Source of the DNA: Clostridiales bacterium
GTDB lineage: Bacteria > Bacillota > Clostridia > Saccharofermentanales > Saccharofermentanaceae
DNA: 64,000 bases
Direction: 5' to 3'
NCBI GenBank assembly: GCA_017620475.1
Contig: JAFZQI010000003.1
Coordinates: forward strand, 1 to 64,000
Below are positions 28,951-39,234 of this stretch, in pieces. The notes beneath the pieces were generated by a model. The model did not search any database and had not been told where the DNA came from. It saw nothing but the letters and a program-made list of their open reading frames with translations. The position numbers and the translations under genes were made by a program. Numbering within the stretch: the first letter of the stretch is position 1; the number at the start of each line of letters is the position of its first letter.

Positions 28951-28979
28951 GCCCCGAATCGGGAATAAGCTTCCGGGGC
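28951..28979 (+). other. Hairpin between the two lipoprotein genes
   Basis: GCCCCGAA can pair with TTCCGGGGC across 12 bases. There is no T-run, so it may be a processing or stability element rather than a terminator. Confidence 0.4.
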
Positions 28980-29007
28980 AAAGCTCCGGATCGTAAGGAG
29001 GTTGAAC

Positions 29008-30729
29008 ATGAAGAAACTAATCGCTATTTTGCTTTCCATGTCTTTTGCACTTTCCATCGTGGCTTGTGCGAAGGAGACCGAGGAGACAAAGAAGAAGAAA
29101 AAGACCAAGAAGACCACAGAGGAGACGGAGGAGACTTCTGATCCGGACGATACGACAGATGAGCCTTCTTCGGAGACCGAGACGGAAAAGCCGACAGACG
29201 ATACCACAGAACCGACGGATACGACGGAGACCGAAGCGCCTACCGATACTTCTGCCGATAGTTCAACATCGGATACTTCCGCATCCGCGCAGCCTTCGGA
29301 CGGCGGTGTTTTCACCATCAGCAACGATCTGACGAGCCTGGGATTTTACAACATGCCGACTGACCGTGCTTATGCCGTGATGGTCGATTCGGATGGATTC
29401 CAGACGGTAACCCGCATCCAGGAGCATGTCGATGATTACTACTTCGATGCAACAGGTTTCGATAATCTGGATGATTGGATGGATACGATCTTCGGTAATC
29501 TGATGGATGTTTATGATACCATCTACGATGACGCCATGCCGGCCTTCCTGGAGATGGTCAAAGACGGCGAGTCTCACTCGGATATGTACTGGGAATGCGA
29601 AGCCCGGTTCTTCCGCGGAGACAGCCGGATCACTTCTTTCTATATTGAAGAATACTCTAGTGAGACCCCCGGCACGACGTATACCGTCCATAACTTCACT
29701 TCACAGGACGGCAGATACATCACTCTCGACGAAGTCGTAACCGACCGCAATGCTTTTGCCGATTACGTTAACGATTATCTTGGCAATTCCACTATCCTTC
29801 CGGATTACGAGAAAGACACCGTAAAACAACTGGTTGATGATATCCGCAATAAAAAGGATATTCTCTTCACCATGACTTTCGACGGTCTCTTCTTCTTCAG
29901 TGACGAATATGATTACAAGGTTCCGATCAATGCGGTGGACCTCAGTAACTGCGTCAACATGTCCTACTTCGGATCGACTCCGGAATACTTCGCGCTTTGG
30001 GCCGATGCCAATCGTTCGGTCTACTGGAACCTCGATGATGACGCGTATATCGATCAGATTACCGCCGAGATCGACGAGGATGAATACGGCAACATCATCA
30101 ACTTGAAGCTCCGTTACAACAACGATTCCGCTACGATCCCATCTTCCGATCTTCCGGAAGATGGCACCTGGTATTACCAGCTGGAGCTCATGAAGCTGGA
30201 TGACGGCTACTATGCTTATCTTTCCACGGTCACGGAAGAGCTCGGTATGACCAACTACGTATTTAAGTTCGACGGCACAAAATTCAATTACGTAACTTAC
30301 TTCACCGGCATGGTGCTGGATTACTACGCATACGATCCTGAGTACATCTACGTGCGTGAAGAGTGCGAGCTTCTTGGAAATATGTCCATGTACAGCAGCG
30401 ACTACACTATGCTTAATAACGGCGGAATGCCTGATCGTTCCGGCATTCTTCTCGAAAAGGACTGTGTTGCGACATTTAAGAAGGACTATTCCGTCATGGA
30501 GATCGATACCTCCCGTAACGATCTTGGTGAAATGACGCTTCCGGCCGGCACCCCGGTCATGCTCCTGTATATCGATTTTGATTACAACGAGCTGCTGTTT
30601 ACGACCCTCACCTCCGATGGCAATGACCAGAAATACTTCCGCCTCGACTTTAGCGGTAAAGACTACCCCGTCTCCATCAACGGCGAAGACCAGAACGAAA
30701 TCTTCGCAGGACTCATTTTCGGAGGCTGA
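29008..30729 (+). CDS. Lipoprotein with charged linker, 573 aa, paralogue 2
   Basis: The signal peptide ends at lipobox SIVAC, followed by a Lys-rich (KKKKKTKK) and then Glu/Thr/Asp-rich linker to about residue 95. The C-terminal domain parallels the preceding gene, for example NMSYFGSTPEYFALW here against NMEYFGKTPSYYTIY there, and YITLDEVVTDR against FLELDDVVRDR. An AAGGAGG site lies 6 bases before the ATG at 29008. A TTG at 29002 is in frame but overlaps that site. The pair probably arose by tandem duplication and is likely one transcript. Ligand or partner is unknown. Confidence 0.85.
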   Translation: MKKLIAILLSMSFALSIVACAKETEETKKKKKTKKTTEETEETSDPDDTTDEPSSETETEKPTDDTTEPTDTTETEAPTDTSADSSTSDTSASAQPSDGGVFTISNDLTSLGFYNMPTDRAYAVMVDSDGFQTVTRIQEHVDDYYFDATGFDNLDDWMDTIFGNLMDVYDTIYDDAMPAFLEMVKDGESHSDMYWECEARFFRGDSRITSFYIEEYSSETPGTTYTVHNFTSQDGRYITLDEVVTDRNAFADYVNDYLGNSTILPDYEKDTVKQLVDDIRNKKDILFTMTFDGLFFFSDEYDYKVPINAVDLSNCVNMSYFGSTPEYFALWADANRSVYWNLDDDAYIDQITAEIDEDEYGNIINLKLRYNNDSATIPSSDLPEDGTWYYQLELMKLDDGYYAYLSTVTEELGMTNYVFKFDGTKFNYVTYFTGMVLDYYAYDPEYIYVREECELLGNMSMYSSDYTMLNNGGMPDRSGILLEKDCVATFKKDYSVMEIDTSRNDLGEMTLPAGTPVMLLYIDFDYNELLFTTLTSDGNDQKYFRLDFSGKDYPVSINGEDQNEIFAGLIFGG

Positions 30730-31060
30730 TGCGATAACAGCGCGCTGCGAATCTGTTTTGAGACAGACGAAGCGGCAACTCGCAGCATTTCTGTTCTGAG
30801 GCTGAAGCGTTAGCGACCCGCAGCGCACCAAACAGGTCTTTGAGCGGAGTTTGGTCAGTCGGTCAATCGGGGGCGCGAGAAGGTGCAGCGTACTAACGGT
30901 GCTGAAATACAGTATTTGGTAGGCTAAACCAAAGGGACTCGGTGCTTTTCGAGAAGAAAACGGCTGACCAACGCTAAGGAAACAGATTATCCGGTAAGCC
31001 GGAGGCAGGAAAACGATTCTTGCATTCTCGAAAACGGTATACTAAATTGTACAAAAATGG
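30730..31060. other. Gene-free stretch after the lipoprotein pair
   Basis: No supported gene or RNA is visible. The stretch holds one GGTGCTTTTC motif (30941-30950) followed by GAGAAGAAAACGGCT, a string that also occurs in diverged form near 8085. It could be a decayed gene, but I found no convincing protein similarity. Confidence 0.4.
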
Positions 31061-31092
31061 AAAATGGTAAGCTCCTACAGCTTACCATTTTT
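31061..31092. terminator. Perfect 13-bp bidirectional terminator
   Basis: AAAATGGTAAGCT pairs with AGCTTACCATTTT around CCTAC, giving A/T runs at both ends. It probably ends the lipoprotein transcript from the left. Confidence 0.8.
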
Positions 31093-31200
31093 CGTTTCTA
31101 GCCCATTTAGTCAGCTAATGCCAAGAATTCACCCAGTCCCGATAACTGCCAGACAATGAATTCGGTTAAAGAGCATCAGGCTCAGTGGCCCTAATGGCGC

Positions 31201-31234
31201 AAAAAGAAATCCGCCACACCGAGGTGCGGCGGAT
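31201..31234 (-). terminator. Terminator of the ftsH operon
   Basis: ATCCGCC (31209-31215) pairs with GGCGGAT (31228-31234), extended by ACC/GGT. On the minus strand a TTCTTTTT tract follows, about 30 bases past the ftsH stop. Confidence 0.85.
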
Positions 31235-31264
31235 CGCTGTGTTCTTGTTGTGCCGATCGGGTGA

Positions 31265-33358
31265 TTACTTGTCGGAATCGGAAGTATCATCCATGGCGCT
31301 GCCTTCCAGCATGTCCTCGGCGCTCAACCCCACGCTCGGGGACGCTGCCGAAGCATCTGCGTCCGAAGTCTCAGCTGAGGCACTCTCGTTCGAAGAAGTT
31401 TCCTCAACAGAAGAAACCTCGCTTGCGGAAGCAATTCCTGTATCGGTATTGCCGGCGCCCGCACCGTCAAAAGAAGCATCTGCGTCTTCAAAAGAAGCAC
31501 CTGCTCCTGCTGCATCGGTACCGGAATAGATCGCCTCGAACTCGGGACCTTCGATCTTCTCTTTTTCAAGAAGTCTCTGTGCCACGGCATTGAGGATATC
31601 CATCTTCTCATTGAGGATACGAAGGACCTCGTCGTAAGCCTTCGAGATGATCACACTGATCTCCTCATCGATCCGTGCCGCAGACTGCTCACTGTACACA
31701 CGGGTATGGCCGTAACTCTTGCCGATAAATACTTCATCGTCGTCATCGAAGATCACGTTCGGGAACTGCTCACTCATACCGTAGCGGGTGATCATCTCAC
31801 GCGCGATACCATTGCAGTGCTGCAGGTCAGAGGAAGCGCCCGTACTGATTTCGCCCAGGATGATCTCCTCGGCACCACGACCGCCGAGTGCGATCATGAT
31901 GTTGTCGATCAGCTGCTTCTTCGTGGTATAATAGATATCCTCATCCGGCTTATGGGCAGTATAACCGCCGGCACCACCGGCCGGGATGATCGATACACGC
32001 TCAACGTGATCCGTCTCGGAAACCGTGCGAAGCACGATTGCATGACCCGCCTCATGGAACGCCGTCAGGCGCTTCTCCTTATCGGACATAACACGGCTCT
32101 TCTTTTCAGGTCCGATCATGACCTTAAAGACCGCCTCAGACACATCTGCCTTATAAATCTTCTTCGCATTTCTACGCGCCGCAAGAAGCGCCGCCTCATT
32201 CAGCAGGTTCGCCAGATCCGCACCTGTATAGCCGGGGGTGATCTTTGCAATCTCTTTAAGATCCACATCATCCTCGAGCGGCTTATTCTTGGCATGCACC
32301 TTCAGGATATCCGCACGGCCCTTGATGTCCGGACGGGAAACCGACACACGACGGTCGAAACGTCCCGGTCTTAAGAGCGCCGGGTCAAGGATATCCACGC
32401 GGTTTGTCGCCGCAATAACGATTACGCCCTCGTTTGGACCGAAACCATCCATCTCAACGAGTAACTGGTTCAAGGTCTGCTCACGCTCATCGTGACCGCC
32501 GCCCATACCGGCACCACGGTGACGGCCGACAGCATCGATCTCATCGATGAACACGATACAAGGTGAATTCTTCTTAGCATTATCGAAAAGGTCTCGAACG
32601 CGGCTTGCACCGACACCGACGAACATCTCAACGAAGTCGGAACCGGAGATCGAGAAGAACGGAACGCCCGCCTCACCGGCAACGGCCTTGGCCAGCAAAG
32701 TCTTACCGGTACCCGGTGCACCGTGAAGGAGAATACCCTTCGGGATCTTCGCACCCAGCGCCGAATACTTCTTCGGATTTTTCAGAAAGTCCACGACCTC
32801 GGTGAGTTCTTCCTTCTCTTCATCGGCACCCGCCACATCGGCAAAGGTCACCTTATTCTTGGAAGGATCATGGAGCTTGGCCTTACTTCTGCCGAAGTTC
32901 ATGGCACTTCTGCCCTCGCCCTGGTTCCTAGAGAAATTGATCCACACGAAGAACACCATCGCGCCCAGCATCAGAACGATCATAATGCCCGACATGATCG
33001 CCGAAACATCCGTAGGCTGCTTATACTCGAAGCTCTCGATCGTACCCTTGTTCTGCGCTTCCATCAGGATCGTCAGCACGTGGTCCTCCGAATCATAAGG
33101 AACTTTCTTGCTGACTTCCTTCTTCTTGCCGGTCTCGGAATCCACATACTTGAAAGAAAGCGTGTTGCCGTTGAGCACCACATCCTCCTTTACCACATCC
33201 GCATTCTCGATCAGGTTCAGCGCCTCGGAAAGAGACGTACTCTTCGCCGTATCCCCGTTCAGGAAGAAATAGGACGCCACTACCAGGATCACGATCAGGA
33301 TCAGATAGAACGGCAATCCGCTAAATGACCGCTTCGGTCTTTTGTCTGTTTGACTCAT
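31265..33358 (-). CDS. ftsH: ATP-dependent zinc metalloprotease FtsH
   Basis: FtsH is a membrane-bound hexameric AAA+ protease that degrades misfolded or regulatory proteins. Membrane helices lie at residues ~17-33 and ~119-141. Walker A GAPGTGKT is at ~213-220, Walker B reads [11 protein letters not shown], the second region of homology reads LLRPGRFDR, and the zinc site is HEAGH. The C-terminal ~75 residues form an unusual Ser/Ala/Glu/Asp-rich tail (repeats like [10 protein letters not shown]) that is longer than normal and probably disordered. The ATG at 33358 overlaps the hpt stop by 4 bases (ATGA), so translation is coupled. It is the last gene of the rplI-dnaB-tilS-hpt-ftsH run. Confidence 0.97.
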   Translation of the reverse strand: MSQTDKRPKRSFSGLPFYLILIVILVVASYFFLNGDTAKSTSLSEALNLIENADVVKEDVVLNGNTLSFKYVDSETGKKKEVSKKVPYDSEDHVLTILMEAQNKGTIESFEYKQPTDVSAIMSGIMIVLMLGAMVFFVWINFSRNQGEGRSAMNFGRSKAKLHDPSKNKVTFADVAGADEEKEELTEVVDFLKNPKKYSALGAKIPKGILLHGAPGTGKTLLAKAVAGEAGVPFFSISGSDFVEMFVGVGASRVRDLFDNAKKNSPCIVFIDEIDAVGRHRGAGMGGGHDEREQTLNQLLVEMDGFGPNEGVIVIAATNRVDILDPALLRPGRFDRRVSVSRPDIKGRADILKVHAKNKPLEDDVDLKEIAKITPGYTGADLANLLNEAALLAARRNAKKIYKADVSEAVFKVMIGPEKKSRVMSDKEKRLTAFHEAGHAIVLRTVSETDHVERVSIIPAGGAGGYTAHKPDEDIYYTTKKQLIDNIMIALGGRGAEEIILGEISTGASSDLQHCNGIAREMITRYGMSEQFPNVIFDDDDEVFIGKSYGHTRVYSEQSAARIDEEISVIISKAYDEVLRILNEKMDILNAVAQRLLEKEKIEGPEFEAIYSGTDAAGAGASFEDADASFDGAGAGNTDTGIASASEVSSVEETSSNESASAETSDADASAASPSVGLSAEDMLEGSAMDDTSDSDK

Positions 33359-33891
33359 TTGTCACCTCCGTCAACTTCAAGCACACATACATCGGGAAGA
33401 TTTCTGTATTTACCCGCGTAGTCCAGCCCGTATCCGACGATGAACTCATCCGGCACCTCGATGCCGATATAGTCCGCCACGAAATCCACCTTACGGCGGG
33501 AGGGCTTGTCAAATGCCGCGCACACCTTGATGCTCTTCGGATTTCTCGCGTAGAGCTCTCTCTTGAGGCACTGCATCGTCACTCCGGAATCAATAATATC
33601 TTCCACGATGAGAACATCTTTCCCTGCAATATCATAGTCCAGATCCTTCTTGATCTTCACATTCCCGGATGAAACGGTTCCTGTGCCGTAACTGGACACC
33701 TGCATAAAATCAAGGATCATCGGGCAGGAGATCTCACGAACCAGATCCGCCAGGAACACAAAAGCGCCCTTAAGGATGCCGACGACCACGATTTCCGATC
33801 CGCCATAATCTTCCGTAATCTGCTTTCCCAGCCGCACGACAGCCTGTCTGATCTCATCCGTACTGATCATGGTCTCTGTAACACGTTCCAT
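33355..33891 (-). CDS. hpt: Hypoxanthine phosphoribosyltransferase
   Basis: The enzyme converts hypoxanthine or guanine plus PRPP to IMP or GMP in purine salvage. The PRPP-binding motif [14 protein letters not shown] and the [14 protein letters not shown]-terminal segment identify it. I chose the ATG at 33891 (178 aa, MERVTET...), preceded by AAAGGAG. A longer frame to 33966 would run into tilS and lacks a better ribosome site. The tilS-hpt-ftsH order is conserved in many Firmicutes. Confidence 0.95.
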   Translation of the reverse strand: MERVTETMISTDEIRQAVVRLGKQITEDYGGSEIVVVGILKGAFVFLADLVREISCPMILDFMQVSSYGTGTVSSGNVKIKKDLDYDIAGKDVLIVEDIIDSGVTMQCLKRELYARNPKSIKVCAAFDKPSRRKVDFVADYIGIEVPDEFIVGYGLDYAGKYRNLPDVCVLEVDGGDK

Positions 33892-33908
33892 TTTCCCGAT
33901 CTCCTTTC

Positions 33909-35534
33909 TCATTTCTCCCCGTCTATAAGAAACTCCAGACAGTACATTCCTCTGCTCGAAAAGCACTGTTCCTCGGGGTTTCCGCTTTTCCCTTGCGTCC
34001 CGGCCATCGCGTCCTCAGGCATCGCGCCAGAATCGCCGGCCGTCTCCCGGTATTTAGCGAAGGACTCCTCATCCGTAAACCCTACGGCATGTCCGAACGC
34101 CGGAAGCCAGAGCACATCATTTCCCCTGGCCACCAGGAGCAGCTGATCCCGAAATCTCGCCGGGATCCGCATCTCACTCATAAACCGGCGCAGTTCCTTG
34201 GTCACCGCATTCCCCGCCCGACAAAGCCGGTCGCCCTGCCGTCTGGTACGGATCACCGCGTCCTTCAGCGCCGATTCCGGAAAAAACCATGTCAGATTAT
34301 TATAAACTACCTCCGCCTCTTTCTCAACAAAACGGAGCCTCATTCGCACAAAACTTTGACAAAAATTAACGATTTCCCCAATAGGAAGATCAGAAAGCCT
34401 CATCTCCTCCGCGGCCTTCTCCTCCGGGACGCATACGCCTGCGCCCTCTACAAATCCGCCTTTTTCCGCGTCAAAAGCACTGTCCTTTGTGAGGTAGAGT
34501 ATCCTGCCTGCTTCCCTTGCAGCCCGTCTTCCCCCGGGAAGGTCGACGTAAGCGGACCCGGAAGTCTTTTCGGTCAGTTCCAAAATCGCATCCCAGTGCA
34601 CTGCCTCAATATCCACCACATCGCCGTAAGTCTCAAGCGCCAGAAGCCGCAGAACTCTTCTTCTCAGGACCCGCGGCATCTCCGTAAGCTTTTCAAGAGG
34701 CACTGCCGGTTCACCTAGGGCCCCCCCCGTTACAGGTCCGGAAGCCGAAATGCCGGCCTCAGTGCTTTTCGCGCAGAAGGATTCACACGACCCGGATTCA
34801 TTCATGGAATGTAAAGCCTGCCGCGCAAGCGCCTCAAGAAAGTCGTTTTCCTCTGAAACACGCTCGGAAAGGCCGGTCAGTGCCGCAACCGGATTTCGCC
34901 CGGTTCCCTTTTCGATACTCGGGAAGATCTCACTTCTCCAAAAGTTCCTATCGTACGTAATATCGGCATTTGTAACATCGTTACAGAACGGAATTCCGTT
35001 CGAAACGCAGAAATCGACGATGTCTTTTTTGTGAAGCGGAAGGAACGGATGGATGATGTTCCCGTTCTTTGGACGGATCCCGCAAAGGCCCTCCATACCA
35101 CAGCCACGGAAAATATGCATCGCGATGCTTTCCGCCTGATCCTCCTGATGGTGGGCCACGGCGATCACGCCCTCATCTCCTGAAACCGAGCGGAAGAACT
35201 CGTATCTTTGGAGCCGTCCCGCCGTCTCAAGGCTCAGGCCCTCTTCTTCTGCGATCTTCGGGATATCCACGTGCTTTACAAGAAGCTTAATGCCAAGTTT
35301 TTCACAATACTCGGAGACGGTCTTCTCATCCTCACCGGCTTCTTCCCGGATGCCGTGATTCATATGCGCACAGAGGATCGGCATATCCGGATAGTTCCTG
35401 TCACGGATATCCTTCATAACGAAAAGAAGCGCCATGGAATCAGCGCCTCCTGACACACCGATCACCAGCAATGGAGCCGGCAGCAACCGATGCTTCTGAC
35501 AATATTCTTCGACCGTTTTTACCAGGTCTGTCAC
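33909..35534 (-). CDS. tilS: tRNA(Ile)-lysidine synthetase TilS
   Basis: TilS modifies C34 of the tRNA-Ile CAU anticodon to lysidine with ATP, an essential decoding step. The N-terminal PP-loop LLVIGVSGGADSMAL (residues ~21-35) is diagnostic, followed by CAHMNHGIREE and AVAHHQEDQAES. The C-terminal half has the TilS substrate-binding and C-terminal domains and is somewhat long at 541 aa, with a Ser/Gly-rich insert near residue 240. The start is a GTG at 35534 directly after the dnaB stop codon (TAAGTG), which implies coupling. Confidence 0.95.
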   Translation of the reverse strand: MTDLVKTVEEYCQKHRLLPAPLLVIGVSGGADSMALLFVMKDIRDRNYPDMPILCAHMNHGIREEAGEDEKTVSEYCEKLGIKLLVKHVDIPKIAEEEGLSLETAGRLQRYEFFRSVSGDEGVIAVAHHQEDQAESIAMHIFRGCGMEGLCGIRPKNGNIIHPFLPLHKKDIVDFCVSNGIPFCNDVTNADITYDRNFWRSEIFPSIEKGTGRNPVAALTGLSERVSEENDFLEALARQALHSMNESGSCESFCAKSTEAGISASGPVTGGALGEPAVPLEKLTEMPRVLRRRVLRLLALETYGDVVDIEAVHWDAILELTEKTSGSAYVDLPGGRRAAREAGRILYLTKDSAFDAEKGGFVEGAGVCVPEEKAAEEMRLSDLPIGEIVNFCQSFVRMRLRFVEKEAEVVYNNLTWFFPESALKDAVIRTRRQGDRLCRAGNAVTKELRRFMSEMRIPARFRDQLLLVARGNDVLWLPAFGHAVGFTDEESFAKYRETAGDSGAMPEDAMAGTQGKSGNPEEQCFSSRGMYCLEFLIDGEK

Positions 35535-37379
35535 TTAGTCACTCCCATCTGTTTCACCGGAAGGATCGTCATACCAGCTGTTCCCGTTCTCCTCCGGCTC
35601 ATCCGCGCCATTATCCCAAGACGAAATATCCATCTCCTCGAAACCCACATCGTCATCCAGGCCCAATCCCACGGTTTCCTCTAAAGAAGGCTTCGGCGAA
35701 ACCTGCGTTGCCGGAGCGGCTGAAGCAACCGGCGCCTCATCCATCGGTGGTAAACCTGCGTCATCCATGGGCGGAATCGGCGCCTCATCGATCGACGGCA
35801 TCGGGATCTCCTCCATCGGAGGCAAGCCTGCATCATCCATAGGCGGAAGCCCTGCATCCTCCATCGGCACCTGCAGCGTCGGATCTCCGAAAAGCTCATC
35901 CGGCACGTAGACATTTGTCCCCACGTTTTCCGCCGGAACATCCAGATCCGAAGGTCTTCCGACCTCCTCTTTCTCCTTCTCGAAGAAGGTCGTACGCGAA
36001 CCGTTCCAGGAAAGGAAAATATCCTTCGTCGGTCCTTGACGGTTCTTCGCCACGATGATCATCGCCTTCTGGATCTCTTCCTCATCCCTCTTCTTGAACT
36101 TGGACTTCTTCACGTTCGTGTTCTCATCCTCGTCCTCATCCGTCTCTTCCCTATGCTTATAGTAATCCGGACGGTGAATAAACATAACCATATCGGCGTC
36201 CTGCTCGATTGCACCCGAGTCACGCAGGTCCGACAGCATCGGACGGTGATCGTCACGTTTTTCCGACTCACGGGACAGCTGCGCAAGCGCAATAATCGGC
36301 ACATCCAGTTCTTTTGCCATAAGCTTAAGATTACGGGAAATATCCGAAACCTCCTGCTGACGGCTGGAATTCGCACGCGTCGTTACCGGCGTCATCAGCT
36401 GCAGATAGTCGATACAGATCAGCCCCAGCTTCAGGTTCTCACGGTTCTGAAGCTCCCTGCACTTCGTCAGGATCTCCGCCGTATTCAAACCCGAATGTTC
36501 ATCGATATAAAGCGGCACATTGCCGAGCATCGGCATCTGGGAATTAATGCGTTTCAGCGAATCCATCGTCGGCCGCTGCGAGCTCTGCAGTTCCGAGATC
36601 GAAATATCGCAGCGCGACGCCAGGATACGGTTTGCGATCTCCTGCGCGTTCATTTCCAAACTGAAGAACGCTACCGGCAAACGGTCTTTGACCGCAACAT
36701 TCACGGCGATATTGATTACGAAAGCGGATTTACCCATAGACGGACGGGCCGCCACGATATTCAATGTACCCGGACGGAATCCGTTAGTGACATAGTCCAA
36801 TTGCGAAAAATGACTTCGTACGGCTTTGACCTTATCGTTTTCGACCATCGCCTTGATAGTATCGGCCAGGATCGATTTCAAAGAACGAAGGGACTCGGAC
36901 GAAGCCGTCTGATCGCGAAGTTCCGCCAGACGCGAGATCGCCACTTCGATGATGTTGCCCGCATCCGTCTCGCCCTCGTAAGTCAGCCTCGTCACTTCCT
37001 CCATCGACTTGATGATCCGGCGGCTCAGCGACTTCTGGCGCACGATCTTGATATACTCCAGATAGTTGGACTTCAGCGCATGGGCGTCCATGATCGTACT
37101 CAGGTACGACATACCGCCGATTTTTTCCAGTTCGCCACGCGTCCGAAGCTCATCGCCCACGGTGATCATGTCGACGGTCTTACTTGACGAATAAAGGTGA
37201 TAGATCGCCTGGAAGATCATCTGATGCGCCGGCGTATAGAAATCCTCGGCCTGCAGGCACGACATGATCGGCAAAAGCAGATCCGACGAATCCAGACAGC
37301 AGAACAGAATCGCCACTTCCGCATCGTTATTCTGCGGCGGCACCCGGGTCAAAATCGATTTTTCCTTGTTCTCTGCCAT
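35535..37379 (-). CDS. dnaB: Replicative DNA helicase DnaB with an extended acidic tail
   Basis: DnaB unwinds DNA at the replication fork as a hexamer. The N-terminal domain (residues ~10-110) is followed by the RecA-like ATPase with Walker A ARPSMGKSAF, Walker B LGLICIDYLQLM and SRESEKRDDHRPMLSDLRDSG. It is 614 aa rather than the usual ~450. The extra ~140 C-terminal residues are Pro/Asp/Met-rich with repeats of GLPPMDDAGLPPM type and end in an acidic stretch. No intein is present. It lies 11 bases after rplI and directly before tilS. Confidence 0.96.
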   Translation of the reverse strand: MAENKEKSILTRVPPQNNDAEVAILFCCLDSSDLLLPIMSCLQAEDFYTPAHQMIFQAIYHLYSSSKTVDMITVGDELRTRGELEKIGGMSYLSTIMDAHALKSNYLEYIKIVRQKSLSRRIIKSMEEVTRLTYEGETDAGNIIEVAISRLAELRDQTASSESLRSLKSILADTIKAMVENDKVKAVRSHFSQLDYVTNGFRPGTLNIVAARPSMGKSAFVINIAVNVAVKDRLPVAFFSLEMNAQEIANRILASRCDISISELQSSQRPTMDSLKRINSQMPMLGNVPLYIDEHSGLNTAEILTKCRELQNRENLKLGLICIDYLQLMTPVTTRANSSRQQEVSDISRNLKLMAKELDVPIIALAQLSRESEKRDDHRPMLSDLRDSGAIEQDADMVMFIHRPDYYKHREETDEDEDENTNVKKSKFKKRDEEEIQKAMIIVAKNRQGPTKDIFLSWNGSRTTFFEKEKEEVGRPSDLDVPAENVGTNVYVPDELFGDPTLQVPMEDAGLPPMDDAGLPPMEEIPMPSIDEAPIPPMDDAGLPPMDEAPVASAAPATQVSPKPSLEETVGLGLDDDVGFEEMDISSWDNGADEPEENGNSWYDDPSGETDGSD

Positions 37380-37390
37380 ACTCTAAGCCC

Positions 37391-37834
37391 TTACTCCGGA
37401 ACTACTTCCACATTGACCGTCACACTAACCTTCGTGTGCAGTTTCGCCGTCACTTCGTAAGTACCGCAGGACTTAATGGGGTTCTTGATGACCACATTCT
37501 TCTTATCCACATCGAAACCCGCCTTCTTGATGGCCTCTGCCACATCCATGGCCGTCACCGCACCATAAAGACGTCCGCCCTCACCGGTCTTGACCGCCAA
37601 AGTCACGGTCTTGCCATCGAGCAGCTTGCCGTTCGCACGGGCCTCTTCCAGTTCGCGGCGGGCATGCTCCGCCTCCGAACCCTTCTTCAGCTTATTCTTG
37701 TTCATATTGTCTGCGTTCGCTTCGCAGGCCAGTTTCTTCTTCAGAAGGAAGTTTCTGGCATAGCCGTCATTGACCTCAACCACATCATCTTTCTTTCCGA
37801 GACCCTTGACGTCTGCTAATAGAATGCACTTCAT
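37391..37834 (-). CDS. rplI: Large ribosomal subunit protein bL9
   Basis: The 147-residue protein begins MKCILLADVKGLGKKDDVVEV and contains GYARNFLLKKKLA, the N-terminal domain of bL9. A long helix and a C-terminal domain (KTGEGGRLYGAVTAMDVAEAI) follow. The ATG at 37834 has GGAGG 8 bases upstream. The frame opens five codons earlier but without a site. It heads the dnaB-tilS-hpt-ftsH run and is separated from rpsR by a terminator. Confidence 0.97.
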   Translation of the reverse strand: MKCILLADVKGLGKKDDVVEVNDGYARNFLLKKKLACEANADNMNKNKLKKGSEAEHARRELEEARANGKLLDGKTVTLAVKTGEGGRLYGAVTAMDVAEAIKKAGFDVDKKNVVIKNPIKSCGTYEVTAKLHTKVSVTVNVEVVPE

Positions 37835-37885
37835 ATACTCTTCCTCCAAATCTTTTATGTCGCCCGATCCTTCTTTATCCGCCGC

Positions 37886-37954
37886 AAAAGCACTGTTTCA
37901 CATTACTCTCTGCGCCGAAAATCAGCATCTCAAGCACCGTTTCACAGTGCTTTT
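37886..37954. repeat. Inverted copies of the dispersed AAAAGCACTG motif
   Basis: AAAAGCACTG (37886-37895) and CAGTGCTTTT (37945-37954) form a 10-bp inverted repeat around about 50 bases. Between them lies a diverged third copy, CAAGCACCG. It sits in the gap upstream of rplI, where no clear promoter could be read. Confidence 0.6.
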
Positions 37955-37960
37955 GCCAAA

Positions 37961-37999
37961 GAAAAATTGAGCACCCGCATATTCATACGGATGCTCAAT
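37961..37999 (-). terminator. Terminator of the rpsF-ssb-rpsR operon
   Basis: ATTGAGCA (37966-37973) pairs with TGCTCAAT (37992-37999), extended by CCG/CGG. On the minus strand TTTTTC follows. Confidence 0.8.
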
Positions 38000-38109
38000 A
38001 TTATACAATTTTCATGTCATAATGTAAACGCGAAATGAGGTTCGGATCCATCCGATTTCTCTTCTTTTTCGTTCACATCCGTCACAGCCGTGACAGGGCA
38101 AAACGCCTA

Positions 38110-38385
38110 TTATTCCGCTACGAACGGCAGCAGAGCAACGTGTCTTGCACGCTTGATTGCAATGGTCAGCTCTCTCTGATGCTTCGCGCAGTTACCTGTC
38201 ATACGCTTCGGCAGGATCTTGCCGCGCTCAGAAACGAACTTGCGCAGACGAGCTACATCCTTGTAATCGATCTCTTCAACCTTATCGGCACAGAAAGCGC
38301 AGACTTTTCTTCTGGAACGTCTCGGCTTCATGCCACGGTCGCCAAACTCACGGGCCGGCGCCTTAGGTGCTCTATTTTCAGCCAT
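38110..38385 (-). CDS. rpsR: Small ribosomal subunit protein bS18
   Basis: The 91-residue protein has the zinc-binding-type [10 protein letters not shown] segment and the conserved core [16 protein letters not shown]...[22 protein letters not shown]. It binds with bS6 on the 30S platform. It lies 19 bases after ssb in the classical rpsF-ssb-rpsR operon. Confidence 0.97.
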   Translation of the reverse strand: MAENRAPKAPAREFGDRGMKPRRSRRKVCAFCADKVEEIDYKDVARLRKFVSERGKILPKRMTGNCAKHQRELTIAIKRARHVALLPFVAE

Positions 38386-38404
38386 AATAGTAATCTCCTT
38401 TCGA

Positions 38405-38893
38405 TTAATAACCCATTACGTCAAAAGGGAGCTGAGAACTGTCATCCGAATCCATGGAAGCCTCGAAGCCCGGATCGATCTGCTGGGCCGGCGGCGGTGG
38501 CGGAGGTGTCTGGGCCACGACGGAAGCCGTGGACGCATTATTCTGCGCCGGAGCCTGGGAAGAACCCTGAGAATCTGCCTTCGTATCAATGAACTCGATC
38601 TCGTCGACAACGACCTCAGTCACATATCTCTTCTGGCCATTCTGATCATCATAGCTTCTGGACTGCAGGGAACCGATTACCGCGATACGGGAACCTCTGT
38701 GGAAATAATTTCCGAGGAGCGTCGCCTGCTGGCGCCATGCCACGCAGCTGATGAAATCAGTCATACGCTCGCCATTCTGGCTCTTGAAGCGTCTGTCGCA
38801 AGCTACGGTAAAAGAACATACCGCAACACCGCTGGGGGTGTTCTTCACTTCCGGATCTTTGGTCAATCTACCCATAAGAATTACTTTGTTCAT
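38405..38893 (-). CDS. ssb: Single-stranded DNA-binding protein
   Basis: The OB-fold spans residues 1-105 ([34 protein letters not shown]). A Gln/Ala/Pro-rich linker follows. The C-terminus reads [14 protein letters not shown]. The usual acidic D-x-x-x-PF tip that docks repair and replication partners is therefore followed by five extra residues, which is unusual. The gene lies 24 bases after rpsF. Confidence 0.96.
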   Translation of the reverse strand: MNKVILMGRLTKDPEVKNTPSGVAVCSFTVACDRRFKSQNGERMTDFISCVAWRQQATLLGNYFHRGSRIAVIGSLQSRSYDDQNGQKRYVTEVVVDEIEFIDTKADSQGSSQAPAQNNASTASVVAQTPPPPPPAQQIDPGFEASMDSDDSSQLPFDVMGY

Positions 38894-38917
38894 AATCGTT
38901 ACTCCCTTTTTACGAAA

Positions 38918-39205
38918 TTACTCCTCAATACGGATAACGAGGAAACGCAGTACGCCTTCTGTGATCTTCAGCACACGCTCGATCTCCTTCGGGAAATCAG
39001 CATCCGATGTGAAGTTGAACAGAAGATAGAAACCGTCTTTCTGATCCTCAATCTCGTAAGCCATACGCTTCATGCCAAGGGACTCCATCGACTCGATCGT
39101 CGCACCGGACTCAACCTTCGCCTTGATTGCATCTGTGGTCGAAGTAATACCTTCGTCACCGAGAACAGGGCTCAGAACAACCATCATCTCATACTTGTTC
39201 GCCAT
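38918..39205 (-). CDS. rpsF: Small ribosomal subunit protein bS6
   Basis: The 95-residue protein begins MANKYEMMVVLSPVLGDEG and contains SLGMKRMAYEIEDQKDGFYLLFNF, typical of bS6, which pairs with bS18. It is the first gene of rpsF-ssb-rpsR. A GGAGGAGG run precedes the ATG, and the leader contains a hairpin at 39235-39260 that may bind the bS6:bS18 pair. Confidence 0.97.
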   Translation of the reverse strand: MANKYEMMVVLSPVLGDEGITSTTDAIKAKVESGATIESMESLGMKRMAYEIEDQKDGFYLLFNFTSDADFPKEIERVLKITEGVLRFLVIRIEE

Positions 39206-39234
39206 GATTTTTCACCTCCTCCTGGACTAGAACG

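Noticed and set aside
27528..30831. Minus-strand frames of 341 and 376 aa opposite the lipoproteins
   Set aside because: The plus-strand frames have lipoboxes and ribosome sites and are mutual paralogues; the antisense frames have neither.
36036..37187. 383-aa plus-strand frame opposite dnaB
   Set aside because: dnaB on the minus strand has all helicase motifs; the frame is a shadow rich in Arg/His.
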